Of a DNA stretch of 64,000 bases, positions 46,211 to 61,306 are shown piece after piece. The translations under genes were made by a program, and so were the position numbers. The notes under the pieces are model-generated. The model was not told the DNA's origin and did no database searches. It saw only the letters and a program-made list of their open reading frames with translations. The DNA comes from Paramarasmius palmivorus (taxonomy: Eukaryota > Basidiomycota > Agaricomycetes > Agaricales > Marasmiaceae): contig JAYKXP010000053.1 of NCBI GenBank assembly GCA_037176845.1, forward strand, positions 124,001 through 188,000, given 5' to 3'. Position 1 is the first letter of the stretch. Each line of letters begins with the position of its first letter.

Positions 46211-47427
46211 TCAGTCGAGTGATGTCCACGGACCGGATTGGACGGGATCGGACGTCATTCGACGTGATCCGACGCGAATGGGCTGCCTGATATACGTCCG
46301 TTCACTTCCAATGGCGTCCAATCCAATCCAGTCCATTCCACGGACAGTCTAGGACCGTCATTTGAAGGACAGTAAAGGATTGCGTGAAAGAGGCTCTTGA
46401 CCGCTATAAGGATGACAGGGAGCCTCTCTAGTCAGACGGAGGACGTTCCGCGGAATGTCCACGGCACGTCGACAAGCCGTCCCCGACCATCGCAGTCACA
46501 GGCCATATATTAAATTTTAGCGAGATAACTATACCTCATCAAAATATGCAATTTCGTGAAGGTTAATTTATGGTGCTGTTCCTACATCCCCTTCAGCTCC
46601 CAAAATCGCCCAGCATACTCTTGATATACAAACACTCCTACGCCAATTCTCCTTGTATTGTTTTATCCAAAAATCCAGCCGCCAGAAAGATACTAGGGTG
46701 CTGCAAGCGCCCGTTCAAAAAACACTCATTGTTCACTGCACACTGTGATATCCCCTGAGTCTTCTCTCCCGAAGATTGGAATATATACTCTGATAGTCAC
46801 GGTATGCATCTAATGTCCTACATCCTCATAACTCACATTGTAGCGGCTCAGCACACCTGTTTTCATCCATCACTCCACCATCAGTTTTTTTTTTCTTTTC
46901 TTTTCTTTTTTTTTTTGCTATCCATACCACTTTACTAGTATTTTGCTATTGAATCAGGTATCTTGGTGTATATCTATACCTCCAAATGCGTTAATTCATG
47001 CATTAGATTCATTCAAGTTATTGTAAGTATGTACATGAATATGCAAAAACAGAAAAAAAAGACTAATGCCTCATAAAATATTTATCTCTCTGATCGGGAC
47101 CCTGGCTACATTGCGTGACAGCCGGGCGTGCTAAGCGACGCCAGGAATACGTCGAGAATACGTCGGAAAGACGTCCGGTCGGGCCACAACACGGTCGGGC
47201 GTCGGTCCCTCGACTGTCCCCTTGGTCAAGGTAGTTTTGAAGGTATCTTGCAATCCCTTCTCTTTTTTCTCATACCGGAATGTCCTCGGACTGTCTATCG
47301 ACGGGACAGGACGTGATTGGACGTAATCGGACGTCTTTCGGAATGTCCATTCACGTCCAATACCGTCCGATGCGGTCTATTCCCATCCACGGACCGTCCC
47401 GGACATGCAGGAACGTTCCCGGACGGC

Positions 47428-47454
47428 TTAGGACGATTTTTGTCCAGCAAAAAC
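47428..47454 (-). repeat. Right terminal inverted repeat core
   Basis: Reverse-complement partner of 46184-46210, 26 of 27 bases identical. Confidence 0.8.
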
Positions 47455-47675
47455 GGGCATACCCAGTGTGCGCTACCAGGTCAGATATAGCAGAGAGAAC
47501 CCCCGGTTGCGTGTAGTTGCGGAATACCTTTCGACAACCTTCCGAAACTCGCCTTCGATACGACGGGAAGATTGAGCCAATGAAGAGTGTACAAGTTTTT
47601 AGAATCAATTATTCAGCCACATTGAGTCGAGACGAGTAAGATTGACTGAGGTTTGAGGTCCATGGACTTTACATC

Positions 47676-50875
<3,200 letters not shown>

Positions 50876-53011
50876 ATGCACTCTGATGCGTTTGATGTCA
50901 TTCCCTATGAGGTGTGTATGAATTTTCCGATACACGAGGCAGCACCAAGGGCATCATTCAATGTCGAGGACCCTGACTACTCTGTTTTGGTGCTGTCGAA
51001 TGTCTGGTGTTGTCCAAATAACTTATACAGTTGATTGCAATCTAGGACATCAAGGGAGAATGGAAGACATTGGGAGCCGGATCTTTTGGTAAAGTCTACA
51101 AAGGTGAGAGCAAGTCCTCTAAACACTGGAGGTAATCTAACAGCAATTCTCTCTGCGAATAGGAAAGTATCTGGGGATCGATGTCGCCATTAAAGAAGTC
51201 ATTCCTTCGAACGAATACGACGTCGCCAAATATTTTGAACGAGAATGGCGATTGATGAAGGAGTCTCGCCATCCCAATATTGTCCTTTTCCTTGGTCTTT
51301 CCCGTGCTCCAGATCCCGACAACCGAATATTCATTGTGTCAGAATTCATCGAAAATGGAAATCTACGACTCTACATCCACGACAAGTCTAAACCTTTCCC
51401 CTGGCGCCTTCGTCTTTCCTTCGCAACCGACATCGCTCGCGCCCTTGCGTATTTGCACGCTCGTAAATGCATACACCGAGACCTCAAAGGAGAAAACCTT
51501 CTTGTCACATCCAACGGCCGACTGAAGATTACCGATTTCGGGTTCGCACGTATTGCTGCTCGCAGTGCTGACGAATCAAAACGACTCACGTTCTGTGGAA
51601 CGGACTCCTACATGTCTCCCGAAATTCTTCTGGGAGAGGAGTTCGATCTACCTACAGATATATTCTCTTTCGGGATTATCCTTTGTGAGATCGTGGCCAG
51701 GAGATTGGCAGATGATCGTCACTTCAAACGAGCACCTCCTACATACGCCATCGATGCTGAGGAGGTACACAAGCTAGCTAGTCCGGGATGTCCTCCAGAG
51801 CTCATATCGCTTTGTTTGGACTGTCTTGCCACAGATCCCGCCGCTCGTCCCACAACTCGGGACATCCTTGCTCGGTTGGCTATCATCGAAGCAGAGGTGC
51901 TTGCTCGCCCTGATGAAGCCGATCAGGTCAATGTTGGAAGCATCAAATTCATGACCGGAGGCAAGAGGCCTGCACCCGCACCCAGGATTCCAAGCTTCGG
52001 GGTTGGTGTTGGCAAGGACATCAGAAGCGGATTCACCTCTGACGATAGTGATGACGACGATGAACTCATGGAGGCGGTCTCCAGTCTTGCGCATGTTGGT
52101 ATAACGGACAATTCGAGCCATGAAACAGATGGTATGTCTTTACTCGTTTCTTTTCATGATCTTGCTAAAGCAGTGTAATAGGCCGTGAACCTCTCTTGAA
52201 CGGTAATGATTCCGGTTTCACCGAGTATAGTACAACGGTGATTCGTCACCATAGCCAGCAAGGCACCACTACTCAACCTCCTCCCTTGTCTTCCATTCTC
52301 ACCATCCGTCCTTCTCCTGATCCCAATGCTACTGCGGAACCGATTTTGCCTGGTGAGAATCACTCTCCAGCTGGATCCACCAACACGGCCAAATCCATTT
52401 CCACTATCATGGCTCAACATCCTGAAGGTGGCGAGGATCTTCTCGGCACTTCTTCAATACTGTCCATCGACTCTATGGATTCCTACCACACCGCCGCCGG
52501 CCATTCGTCGATCATATCTACCGCGCTGGCTACTGAAGGCGGATCAACGATCAGATCCTTGCATGGAAACTACGCAAGCCCTCTCGTCCATCGGTTCACT
52601 CTGATCAAGCCCGGCGCCAAACCTACAAAGAAGAGCAACAGTGGCACAATCTCTCCTCCGGAAGTTGCTGCGGCGCCTGCTGCTGGAATGGCTGGATGGA
52701 ACCCATTCGATCTGTTCTTCTCTAGCGGGCTACTTGTGCAGAAGTGTGATATCTGTATGAAGAGGCTGGGCTGGAAGCCAGTTCTGGAGTGTGATGACTG
52801 TGGGCTTAAGTGGGTATTCTACTCGATCATCGACTTGCTACATAGCTCATATTTTATTCTCAGGGCTCACATCAAGTGCGGTGAGGTTGCGCCAAGAGAC
52901 TGTGGACTACGTCCTTCTCGACCTGGGGTGCACCAGATGGCTGCAACTAGCAAGCTCAGGGCTGCAGCCGGAAAGTCAAAGTCCCCTTCCCCGGCGCCGG
53001 TCCCGGCATAA
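50876..53011 (+). CDS. TKL/LIMK-like protein kinase with C-terminal C1 zinc domain
   Basis: A protein of about 610 residues. The N-terminus MHSDAFDVIPYE is spliced to DIKGEWKTLGAGSFGKVYK, the glycine loop. Then come VAIKEV with the ATP lysine, CIHRDLKGENLL (catalytic loop), KITDFGFARI (metal loop), CGTDSYMSPEILLGEEFD (activation segment) and DIFSFGIILCEIV. The HRDLKGEN loop and sequence style fit tyrosine-kinase-like serine/threonine kinases. A long Ser/Thr/Pro linker follows (about residues 300-480), including an acidic run DDSDDDDE. The C-terminus has a C1-type zinc site: HRFTLIKPG, then KCDICMKRLGWKPVLEC and HIKCGEVAPRDCG, with the His and first Cys pair separated by a long insertion. A C1 domain usually binds diacylglycerol or a membrane; here binding is not assured. 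The catalytic core appears complete. It lies between two phosphate-related genes by accident or not; I infer no link. Confidence 0.85.
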
Positions 53012-53576
53012 TTGACCTCTTGCGACGATTTATGAGGTCTTGATTCTTGGTTTCTGATAACGAGCATTACGACGGACTGTTTTTATTATTCCGACCATTT
53101 TAGGTCTCCTCCCTGACCTGTTTCTTGGCTACTTTGCCACTATACACTTGTACTTTTCCCCTTGTAATCCTACTATTTAATCACGCACGATACACATCTT
53201 TCACTCATCCACATCCACCTCACATTCAAGGACACGGCCTCTTTCATAGTACCTGTTACCATTTTTCGCTATTGAGTACACCTAATGTGTTTGTTATAAC
53301 GGTCCGTTACAGTAGGCTAGTGTTTGGTATTGGAGTATACCTTATTCCCAGATCAGTATTAGATCCAATCCAGATGGTACCGTTTTGTTCGAACGCTGAC
53401 TCGAAAGATAATTATTTGCGGGATCTTGGTTTCGAGCTGGTTTCAAGGTGATTTCGATTGAATTACAACGCTAATAAGATTACGACCATCGATACAAAAA
53501 TACGCCAGAATACATGGGTCCGTTCGGTAGTAAAGAAGAAAACGTGAAGGGTCCGCATCCATCATCGTCAGAAGCA
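53012..53576. other. Intergenic between convergent genes
   Basis: 560 bp containing the 3' ends of the kinase gene and of PHS copy 2, which are tail-to-tail. Nothing else is seen. Confidence 0.4.
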
Positions 53577-55776
53577 TTAGTGTCGAGTGCTGCTAGATCC
53601 AGCGCTGTCCACTACCTCTAGCCGTCCGGCAACACCTGTGTAAAATCCTTCTTGTTCCTCACCTGAGAGTTCTTCGAGGGATTTGCCCTTGGTTTCCGGG
53701 ATGAGGAGGGTCGAGAAGATACCCGTCAGCATGAAAAGAGCGAATATCTCCAGACTGAAGGAAGGTCAGAGACCTTGAAACTTAAAGTTATAAAGACACA
53801 GAGACATACATATGTTTAATAAACTGGTCTTTCCCGCCAATATCCTTGAGCTGGGCGAAACCGACTTGTGCAATAATGGCGCCAAGTTTGCCACTACCAG
53901 CGGAGATACCATGCGCTGTGGATCGGTAACGGGTCGGAAATGCTTCTCCAGGTACAATCTGTTATCGTAGACGGTTAGTTACCAATCAGCTATATCGATC
54001 ACACTGTGACTAACGAAGGTAGTCGTGTTGGGACCAAAGTTCTGGAAGAAGTTGGCGAGGCAGTAGAGGAAGACAAAGGCTTTCTTTGCACCGCTGGTCG
54101 CGTTCAGTGCGTCATAACCGAAACCTTGTACACAAGTCAGATCGGAATCAGTGCTCTGACATTGTGGAACAACTCGCCCATTATAATAAAGAGGACAGTG
54201 AGTACGGCGAAGCCCATAAGTTGGATGGGTTTTCTGCCCCATGAATCAATGAAGAGGAAGCAAACCCAGTAGCCGGGAATGAGACCAGCTGCCGAAAGGA
54301 TGAGGTTCCCGACGCAGATATTCTTCAGGTTCTCGAACACGCCGCGAGGACCACTGGTGAAAGGTGTACCGAAACCAATAGCTTGCAGTATAACACTCGA
54401 ATTTAAACCAAGACCGTAAAATGCGATCTACCATAAAATCAGCGTATGGAAGACGACTTGATCAAAGCAAAGGCGTACATCGAGAGCGAACCAAGAATAT
54501 CCACAACCAAACAGGACTTTGAAGTTCTCCCATTTGGAGAAATGGGCAGAAAAGTCCGCCCAGCTCGCGCGAGGAGCTTCAGCCTTTTGTACGACAGCAT
54601 CCGGGTCGACGGAGGATTTTCCTGAGGTGAGGATGCCTTCAATATCCTTGGAGGCCTGGGCAATGTTACGCTCAATGTCCATAGTAAAACGAGGAGTCTC
54701 GGGGATAGTCAACCGGAAATACAGAGCAACGACTCCCGGAACACACCCTAATCCAATCAGGATGCGCCACATGAAGTCGACCGAATTCCAACGACTTGCG
54801 TCTGAGTCGGCGAGGATGGAATCCTTGTAAGCAGCAGTGATGATGAGTGCGACAAGGGCGGCAGCTATCAGGCAATTAGTCCAGCAGGAGCGTGTATTCT
54901 AAACGGACGCACCAAAATTGCCCCAGCCCTGCGACGCGAAAACCGCATTCATCATTCTTCCACGAATTCTGGTAGATGCAAACTCTGAGGAGATGACGGC
55001 GGACAAAGGATAATCGCCCCCAATTCCCACTCCCAGCTAAAGCAGAGGAATGGTTAATGTATACCATCAAATAGTGCGGCGGAACTTACGAGGAAACGCC
55101 AAACAACAAGTACACCAATGATACCAACGGCATGACCATTACCTGATAATGCTTGCGCAAAGGTAGTGATAATGATGATCATCAGCTCGACACCATCTGG
55201 GAACACGATCAGAACGGTGGAACAGCTGAGTGGAAAATGCATCACGCACACATCTTTTTACGGCCCACCATATCGGCTAGCCAACCAAAGAGGACCTGGC
55301 CAACAAGAGTTCCGACTGGAGTAGCGACTTTGACACCAAGTTCCTGGTCCGGACCAAGTTTTTCTGCACCTATAGAACGCTCCAATAAGTGCAAAGTCCG
55401 GCATGGGGCTACAAAAAAAACGAACCTGGCTCTCCAGTACCATACACGTAACCCAACATCACTGAAGCAATATTGATGGCAAAAATGTCGTACGCCTGGA
55501 TGCTGCTCAGGACAAACCGGATGGTCACAGACCAACGATGAACTTACATCCGTGAAGAAGCCGACACCAGCAACGGCACATACTTTGACATGGAACCAGC
55601 TGAAAGCATTGTTAGAGGCCAAGAGATCGACGACGAATATTAAGGTCGACATACGAAAACTTGGCGTTGTCAACTTCAGCCAAAGCCGCTCGTCTGCGCT
55701 GGTCTAGGATAGCACCGCTAGTGGATGTCTGGGCCAGCTGAGTCCTGGCAGTAGCAACCTCGTCTTTCTCGAACAT
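53577..55776 (-). CDS. PHS-family inorganic phosphate/H+ symporter (Pho84-like), copy 2
   Basis: A paralogue of the gene at 43781, on the opposite strand. It starts [16 protein letters not shown] at 55776 and is then nearly colinear with copy 1 through the signature segments: [40 protein letters not shown], the A-motif [49 protein letters not shown] and [20 protein letters not shown]. The end is [20 protein letters not shown] before a different tail [14 protein letters not shown]; the stop is at 53577. Intron positions look alike in the two copies. A minus-strand CTTTATAAAGG at 55828-55838 lies about 50 bp before the ATG. Presumably a plasma-membrane phosphate importer, possibly with different regulation or affinity from copy 1. 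The N-terminus is the most divergent part. Confidence 0.92.
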
Positions 55777-56532
55777 GCGAATAATCAGAAGGAGAGTATT
55801 TGGAGAAGCGCGAGAGGTAAATGACAGCTTTATAAAGGCTATCTATTTGTGCGGGAGTGGCTAGCACGTTCGCTAGCTTTGGCCAATTAGGGAGTTGAAT
55901 GAGCGCATCAGGGTCGGCAGGCATAGGATGGAAACGCGGAGTACTGCCCGGGCCACTCTGACAACGCCACAATCAATTCCTGCAGAAAGAGATACAAGTC
56001 GAACAAAGCTTATAGGATATTGCCTTGCAAAAAGGTGTTAAGAGCGCCGGTCACTCTACAGCTCTTTGCGGTAAAGGGTTAGTGTCTGAGTTATAATTGA
56101 TTATCACTCACCAGTGCGATGGTAGTCGCAAGGATCCAGGAAACAATAGCTTGACTACCCTTCAGGAAATTGTACGACGATTCAGGCTGAAGGTCAATAA
56201 CAATAGTACAATAATCTCCAGCAGTTCTCACGCAGTCTTCCTTTAACTGCGATCTGCTGTATTGATGCACCCAACCGGCATATGACAAAAATGGACGAGG
56301 TTCTCGTTTCTTGTCCTTGAAGAGATCGTTGTCATGTAACAATGCGAAACGTGAGATTTGAACGTTGATCTTACTTTGGTGATGAAGGAGAAAGATAAAG
56401 CCTTGTTGGCTTTAAGCGCCGGACCTCTTATCAAGGTGGCTTACATACGCAACAACTTTTCTGGGTCTTTTAAATGACCTTCACTAATATCGTACATCAA
56501 TCCTCCTCCCCTCAATCAACAGGTTGGGTTTA
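55777..56532. promoter_or_regulatory. Promoter of PHS copy 2 and 3' flank of urease
   Basis: 750 bp. It holds the TATA-like element at 55828-55838 for PHS copy 2. Minus-strand frames at 56091-56342 and 56243-56434 show no known motif; they are probably chance. Confidence 0.45.
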
Positions 56533-59325
56533 TCAAAATAGATTATATGCTCTTCCAAGCGGAACCTTTTCTGCCATCCTTCCTTTCTCATCCTTCCCAC
56601 TTACCACCACACCATCTACCTTCACTTCATACCTCTCTGGGTCAACCACCACCTTCGGACACAGCCCATTCCACTGCATATCACCCTTTTTCACGCTTCT
56701 ACAGCCTTTCACAGCCTCCACCCTTCTTCCTCTGTTGCGCAGCCCTGCAACAGCACCATACACGCCACCCGCTCCTGCCGCTGAGACGGCACTGACGAAC
56801 GTGACGGAGTTTTTCCTAGCCAGCGCCTCCATATACCCGAACATAGGTTTCATATACACCGGTTGAATAGTAGGTATTGAGGCATTAGCCTCCCCCATCT
56901 GTGAATAGATAATCACACCACTCTTCAACACCATCTCCGGTTTCGATCCGAACTGTGCTGGTCGCCATAGAACGAGGTCGGCAAGTTTTGTGGGAGCAAT
57001 GTCTCCCACGAGATGTGAGATCCCGTGTGTGATAGCGGGATTTATAGTGTACTTGGATACGTATCGTTTGGCGCGGGCATTATCAAAGGAGGTCGTATCA
57101 CCGAGGTCCAAGAGAGGCCCTCGAACTTCTTTCATGCGACTTGCGGTTCGCCACGTTCGCGAGACAACTTCCCCGATACGACCCATAGCTTGAGAGTCGG
57201 AGGAGATCATTGATAGGGCGCCAATGTCCTGGAGAATATCTTCTGCTGCGATAGTTTCGGCGCGTATACGAGATTCAGCAAAGGAGACGTCTTCAGGGAT
57301 GGAAGGCGAGAGGTGATGGCAAACCATAAGCATCTGAATGTGGGTTGAGCTTTTGAACGGAAGGGATGAAAAGCGAAACTACTTACGTCCAAGTGTTCGT
57401 CCAATGTGTTTTTAGCGTATGGGCGCGTGGGGTTTGTTGAACTGGGTAAGACGTTTTCCTGTCCACATACGATGATGATATCAGGTGCATGTCCACCGCC
57501 AGCACCTTCAGAGTGATACGTGTGAATCGTTCGGTTCCCAAAGGCCTTGATTGTGCCTGGCGACCCCGTCAGTACCCAAGTGAAGAGATGGGGAAACAAG
57601 AAAACGTACTCTCAACGAATCCACTCTCATTCAACGTATCCGTGTGGATTGCCACTTGGACATCATACTTATCTGCCACATCCAAGCATCTCTCAATCGC
57701 AGCAGGTGTTGTACCCCAATCTTCATGCAACTTGAGACCAATAGCGCCTGCCAAAACGGATTCCTCTACAGCTTTAGCCAAACCACCCTCGGCGCCACCT
57801 CCAGCATCATTGCCTTTGCCCGTGAAACCGACATTCACAGCCCATCCTTCACTGGCCGCGATCATCTCCTCAATACCTCTTATACCAGGCGAGCACGTCG
57901 TCGCACTCGTCCCAGCACTAGGCCCATTTCCACCTCCAATCAAAGTTGTAACACCACTCGCCAATGCCTCATCAATCAACTGCGGACAGATGAAATGTAC
58001 ATGCGCGTCGATTCCACCAGCAGTGACTATCATGCCACCAGCTGAGATGACATCCGTTGAATTGCCTATAACGAGATCGGGGTGTACTCCTTCTTGGGTA
58101 TCCGGGTTACCAGCTTTGCCGATAGCGTGTATGAGACCATTTTTGATACCAATGTCTGCTTTATAGATACCGGAGTGGTCGAGGATGAGGGCGTTAACGA
58201 TGACGACGTCAAGCGCAGAGGCGGAGGAACGGTTAGTAGCTTGCCCCATGCCTTCACGGATAGTTTTTCCGCCGCCGAATTTGACTTCGTCGCCATATAC
58301 AGTCTGCAGGATGATAAGCTACTATTGACACGCAGAATAAGGTTACGCACCTTATCGTATTCCACCTGAATCCACAGTTCGGTGTCTCCAAGTCGGACTC
58401 TGTCACCTACGGTCGGACCATACATCGCAACGTAGGTTTCCCTGCCGATCTCAGTGTCCTCGCCAACTTCCAGAGCACCCGGTTCTTCGACGTGAGCAAA
58501 TCCACCAGCTTGAATCCTAAGCAGAATTTCATCCTGCTTTCCGCTCAACAGATCCGTGACAACCCCGGATGCTAGGTTGTTTCCACCTGAAATAACGCGG
58601 TTCCCAGCAATGTTGACCAAAGTAACTGTCTTTGAGTCACCTGGTTCGAAACGAACAGCGGTTCCTGAAGGGATATCGAGGCGTTTACCATAAGCTCGCA
58701 AACGATCAAAGCTTAGGTATGGATTCGTCTCGATGAAATGGTAATGGGAGCCAACTTGGATAGGGCGGTCACCGTTATTAGTGACCTTGAGTTTGATACG
58801 TTGACGGTTGACATTGATTTTGATGGTGTTACCGTGGGATTGGGAGAGAACGACGGCACCAGGGAGTGCTTCGGGTGCATATGAAGATGGAGGCGAAGGT
58901 GGGAAGAGGTTATCGGAAGGAATGGGAAAGAAAGACCCATACAAGGCGAATTGAATGTTGCCTTCGTCAGTACAGATTGGATCGTGTACTGTAACGAGGA
59001 ATACTCTGCGAAATGTTTAGACCGCGCGGAATGTCTGAGATGCCTATTCTACTCACCCATCCTCGAATGTTCCCTCAACCTGAATCATTTCAATCATAGA
59101 AGGCACGCTAGGTAATACATGCCTCCGCCCCAAAATTTGTTTTCCGTGCTGCATGAGCTCCGCGACGCTGTGTATCCCATCCCGAATTCTCTCTTGAAGT
59201 ACAGAGGCAATCAATGAAGTTGCCTCGATCGCATTGAGCTTACAGCCTCGAGCAAGTCGCTTCTGAGCAAGAGAACCGGCATGATGAAGAAGTAGCTTTT
59301 CTGCCTCTCGTGGGAGGAGATGCAT
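56533..59325 (-). CDS. URE1: Urease (single-chain gamma-beta-alpha)
   Basis: Splits urea to ammonia and carbamate, in the cytosol, with two nickel ions. About 840 residues in a few exons. The N-terminal gamma part starts [17 protein letters not shown] at 59325 (with [20 protein letters not shown]). The beta part includes [14 protein letters not shown]. The alpha part has the nickel centre: [12 protein letters not shown], the lysine that becomes carbamylated in [42 protein letters not shown], the flap [13 protein letters not shown], and [12 protein letters not shown] with the metal-binding Asp. TGE-type introns are near 59050, 58330, 57600 and 57380. The stop at 56533 follows [10 protein letters not shown]. 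Activity needs the accessory proteins UreD/F/G, which are not in the window. All ligands seem intact. Confidence 0.95.
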
Positions 59326-59811
59326 TTTGGTTCAAGATAAGAGAGACAGATAAGCCTCTTGGTCTCGAGACTGGTCTGGCATTCAGTACGATCACGGGTC
59401 CCCTGTCCTCTTGCAATGATGTGTGTGTACTGTGAGTAAGATATTCGCTGGTCCATCCCTTGAGGTTTGCACCAGTGAAAGAAGAAACGTTTTCCTATAT
59501 GGGCGCCAATTTCAAACTTCGTCCTCAACCACCATGGTTTGACCTCAGACTTGGCCTGACTATTCGAACTACTTTCTTTGCTAGGCATATTAGGATGTGC
59601 CCACAATAAGGTATGGTTTGAAAGCATTGGGTTTTTGTCTTGCATTCATCTGGTTAATCTGGGCAGTTATAGAACGATTCAAGGGTTCATATACTACCAC
59701 TTCGCTTCCAAAAGCTTGATCAACGACTAGGTGGGATGTCCTTTTTTCCGATTCATTACTTCATCTCTCAGAAAGAACTCCCCTGCATCTACTCGCTCAC
59801 TGGCATCCATT
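59326..59811. promoter_or_regulatory. Divergent gap between urease and the decayed kinase
   Basis: About 490 bp serving as the urease promoter. A minus-strand frame (59346-59645) overlaps the urease start in another phase but has no family likeness. No TATA box is clear. Confidence 0.35.
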
Positions 59812-61306
59812 ATGTCGGCCTCGGATGCACCAGAACCTTTCCACTGGACGAAGGATCCTCGATCCGGAACAGATGAATCCCCAATCCCCTTACTCGCAAC
59901 CAACACTGGTAAATTGGCCCAGAAACTGGCAAAAAAGTTGTAGACTTTGAAATTGTCGAGGAGCCTTTGGGAATGCCAGTAAAACTTGGTTTAGGTTTTG
60001 CTCAGTTCGATTTTGGTCAAGTTTTACATGGAAAATCTACCTATACAGTCCTACGTAAGTTAGGATGGGGTATAACCTCAAGTACTTGGCTCGTGAAGGA
60101 CAATAGGTAAGCAATCTTCGTTCGACTTCTTACACAGGCTGATTTCGCGTTTGGAAGCACTCATCAACAATTCGCTTTGAAAGCGCTGAGCGGCCACTAC
60201 ACAGAGCTATCCGAGAAGAAACGTACCTGGGAACTGCGTGCACTTGAACGAGTCAAGTCACAACTCGACACTCATTGCCTTCAGCTTGTCGAACACTTCG
60301 TTACCTCTGGGAAAGGGACTGCTGGGTTTCATCTTTGTCTAGTTACAGACCTTTTGGGAGGTGACATCAAGAATTACGCTCGCACACAGAAACTACTTCG
60401 TTATCCTCTCCAACCGCAAAGCGTATTCTGCGGCATGTCCTCCGGGCTCTAGCCAGTATGCATGAGCGTGGCATGATCCACACTGACCTGAAATCCGACC
60501 ATGTGTTCTTCGAGAACATCTTGACGAGTACAGAAATCGAACACACCCTCTCTGAAAATCCTCCTAAAAGGCATGAAGCTGAAGCTTCTTGGGACGGTGC
60601 TGTTCAGGCGGCAGTATCGCAACCTCTCCCGATGCCAGCACTACATGATTTTGCCACTCGTCGATTAGTTCTAGGGGATATGGGCAGCGGTAAGTCGTGC
60701 CGAGTCATTCTCAAAGGGTTTGCTAATACTCAGCTCAGCTCAGCCAATCGATTCAGAACAACGCACAACGAGTATTATCACCCCCCCTGCTCTGCGTGCT
60801 CCCGAGATTTTCTTACACGGTCCCTGGGATGAGAAAGTCGATATATGGTCATTTGGATGCCTGATATGATACTTCCATGTGATGAATACCTCGAATTCAT
60901 TGGTACTCCCCTTTCTAGGTATACGAAGTTGCAGTCGGGATTCCCCTCTTCACAAATAAGCCACTGTTAATCGAAGGTGTGGAGCTCGACACTGCCGAGG
61001 GGATATTGTATGAGATGACGGCTCACTGTTAGTAGGGTTGCTGGGGAATTTTTTGACTTTGATTGTAAGCACGCCTTACGCCCTCGATTTGCCCTGATCT
61101 AATATTTGTCTTCCTAGGTTGGTTGAAGAAAAGACCGCCCATGTATTCGTTTCCGACTGAGAAGTACGTCATGGAAGCATAGTAATGGTGACGTTGGGAT
61201 TGAAGACGCAAAGGAGATCGTGAGGTTTATGCGTAGATGTTTGAGACTTGATCCTGTGAACAGACCGAGCGCGAAGGAGCTACTAGAAGATCCATGGTTG
61301 AGTTGA
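59812..61306 (+). pseudogene. Decayed SRPK-like protein kinase
   Basis: The order of kinase parts is clear: MSASDAPEPFHWTKDPRSG, then in a shifted frame VVDFEIVEEPLGMPVKLGLG, YTVLRKLGWGITSSTWLVKD (glycine loop), FALKAL (ATP lysine), HVLRALASMHERGMIHTDLK (catalytic loop), LGDMGSA (metal loop), ITPPALRAPEIFL, DEKVDIWSFGCL, YEVAVGIPLF and RCLRLDPVNRPSAKELLEDP. It has at least three lesions: a frame change at the A-run near 59930; a one-base deletion near 60415 that breaks the frame before KRILRHVL; and a splice donor reading ATATGA in place of GTATGA at 60864. The catalytic Asn of HTDLKxDN is His here (SDHVFF). An active kinase is unlikely. Fungal SRPK-like kinases are multicopy, so this is probably a lost duplicate. 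Confidence 0.65.

Larger units (their letters stand above)
46172..47466. mobile_element. Non-autonomous element with terminal inverted repeats, about 1.3 kb
   Basis: The left terminus (core 46184-46210, GTTTTTACTGGACAAAAATC...CTAA) and right terminus (47428-47454) are inverted copies matching at 26 of 27 positions, with weaker similarity extending about 12 bp outward. Inside each end lies a zone rich in GGACG/ACGTCC-type words (46215-46500 and 47140-47430), also in inverted arrangement. The centre is AT-rich with a pyrimidine run of T and C (46888-46915). No transposase frame is present, so it would be mobilised by a protein encoded elsewhere. Target-site duplication could not be defined. Confidence 0.65.

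Noticed and set aside
46172..47466. A KDZ-type (Kyakuja/Dileera/Zisupton) element linked to TET/JBP genes
   Set aside because: Such elements are known in basidiomycetes together with modified-base genes, which would fit the gene at 2125. But no transposase is present and I cannot match the ends to that group.
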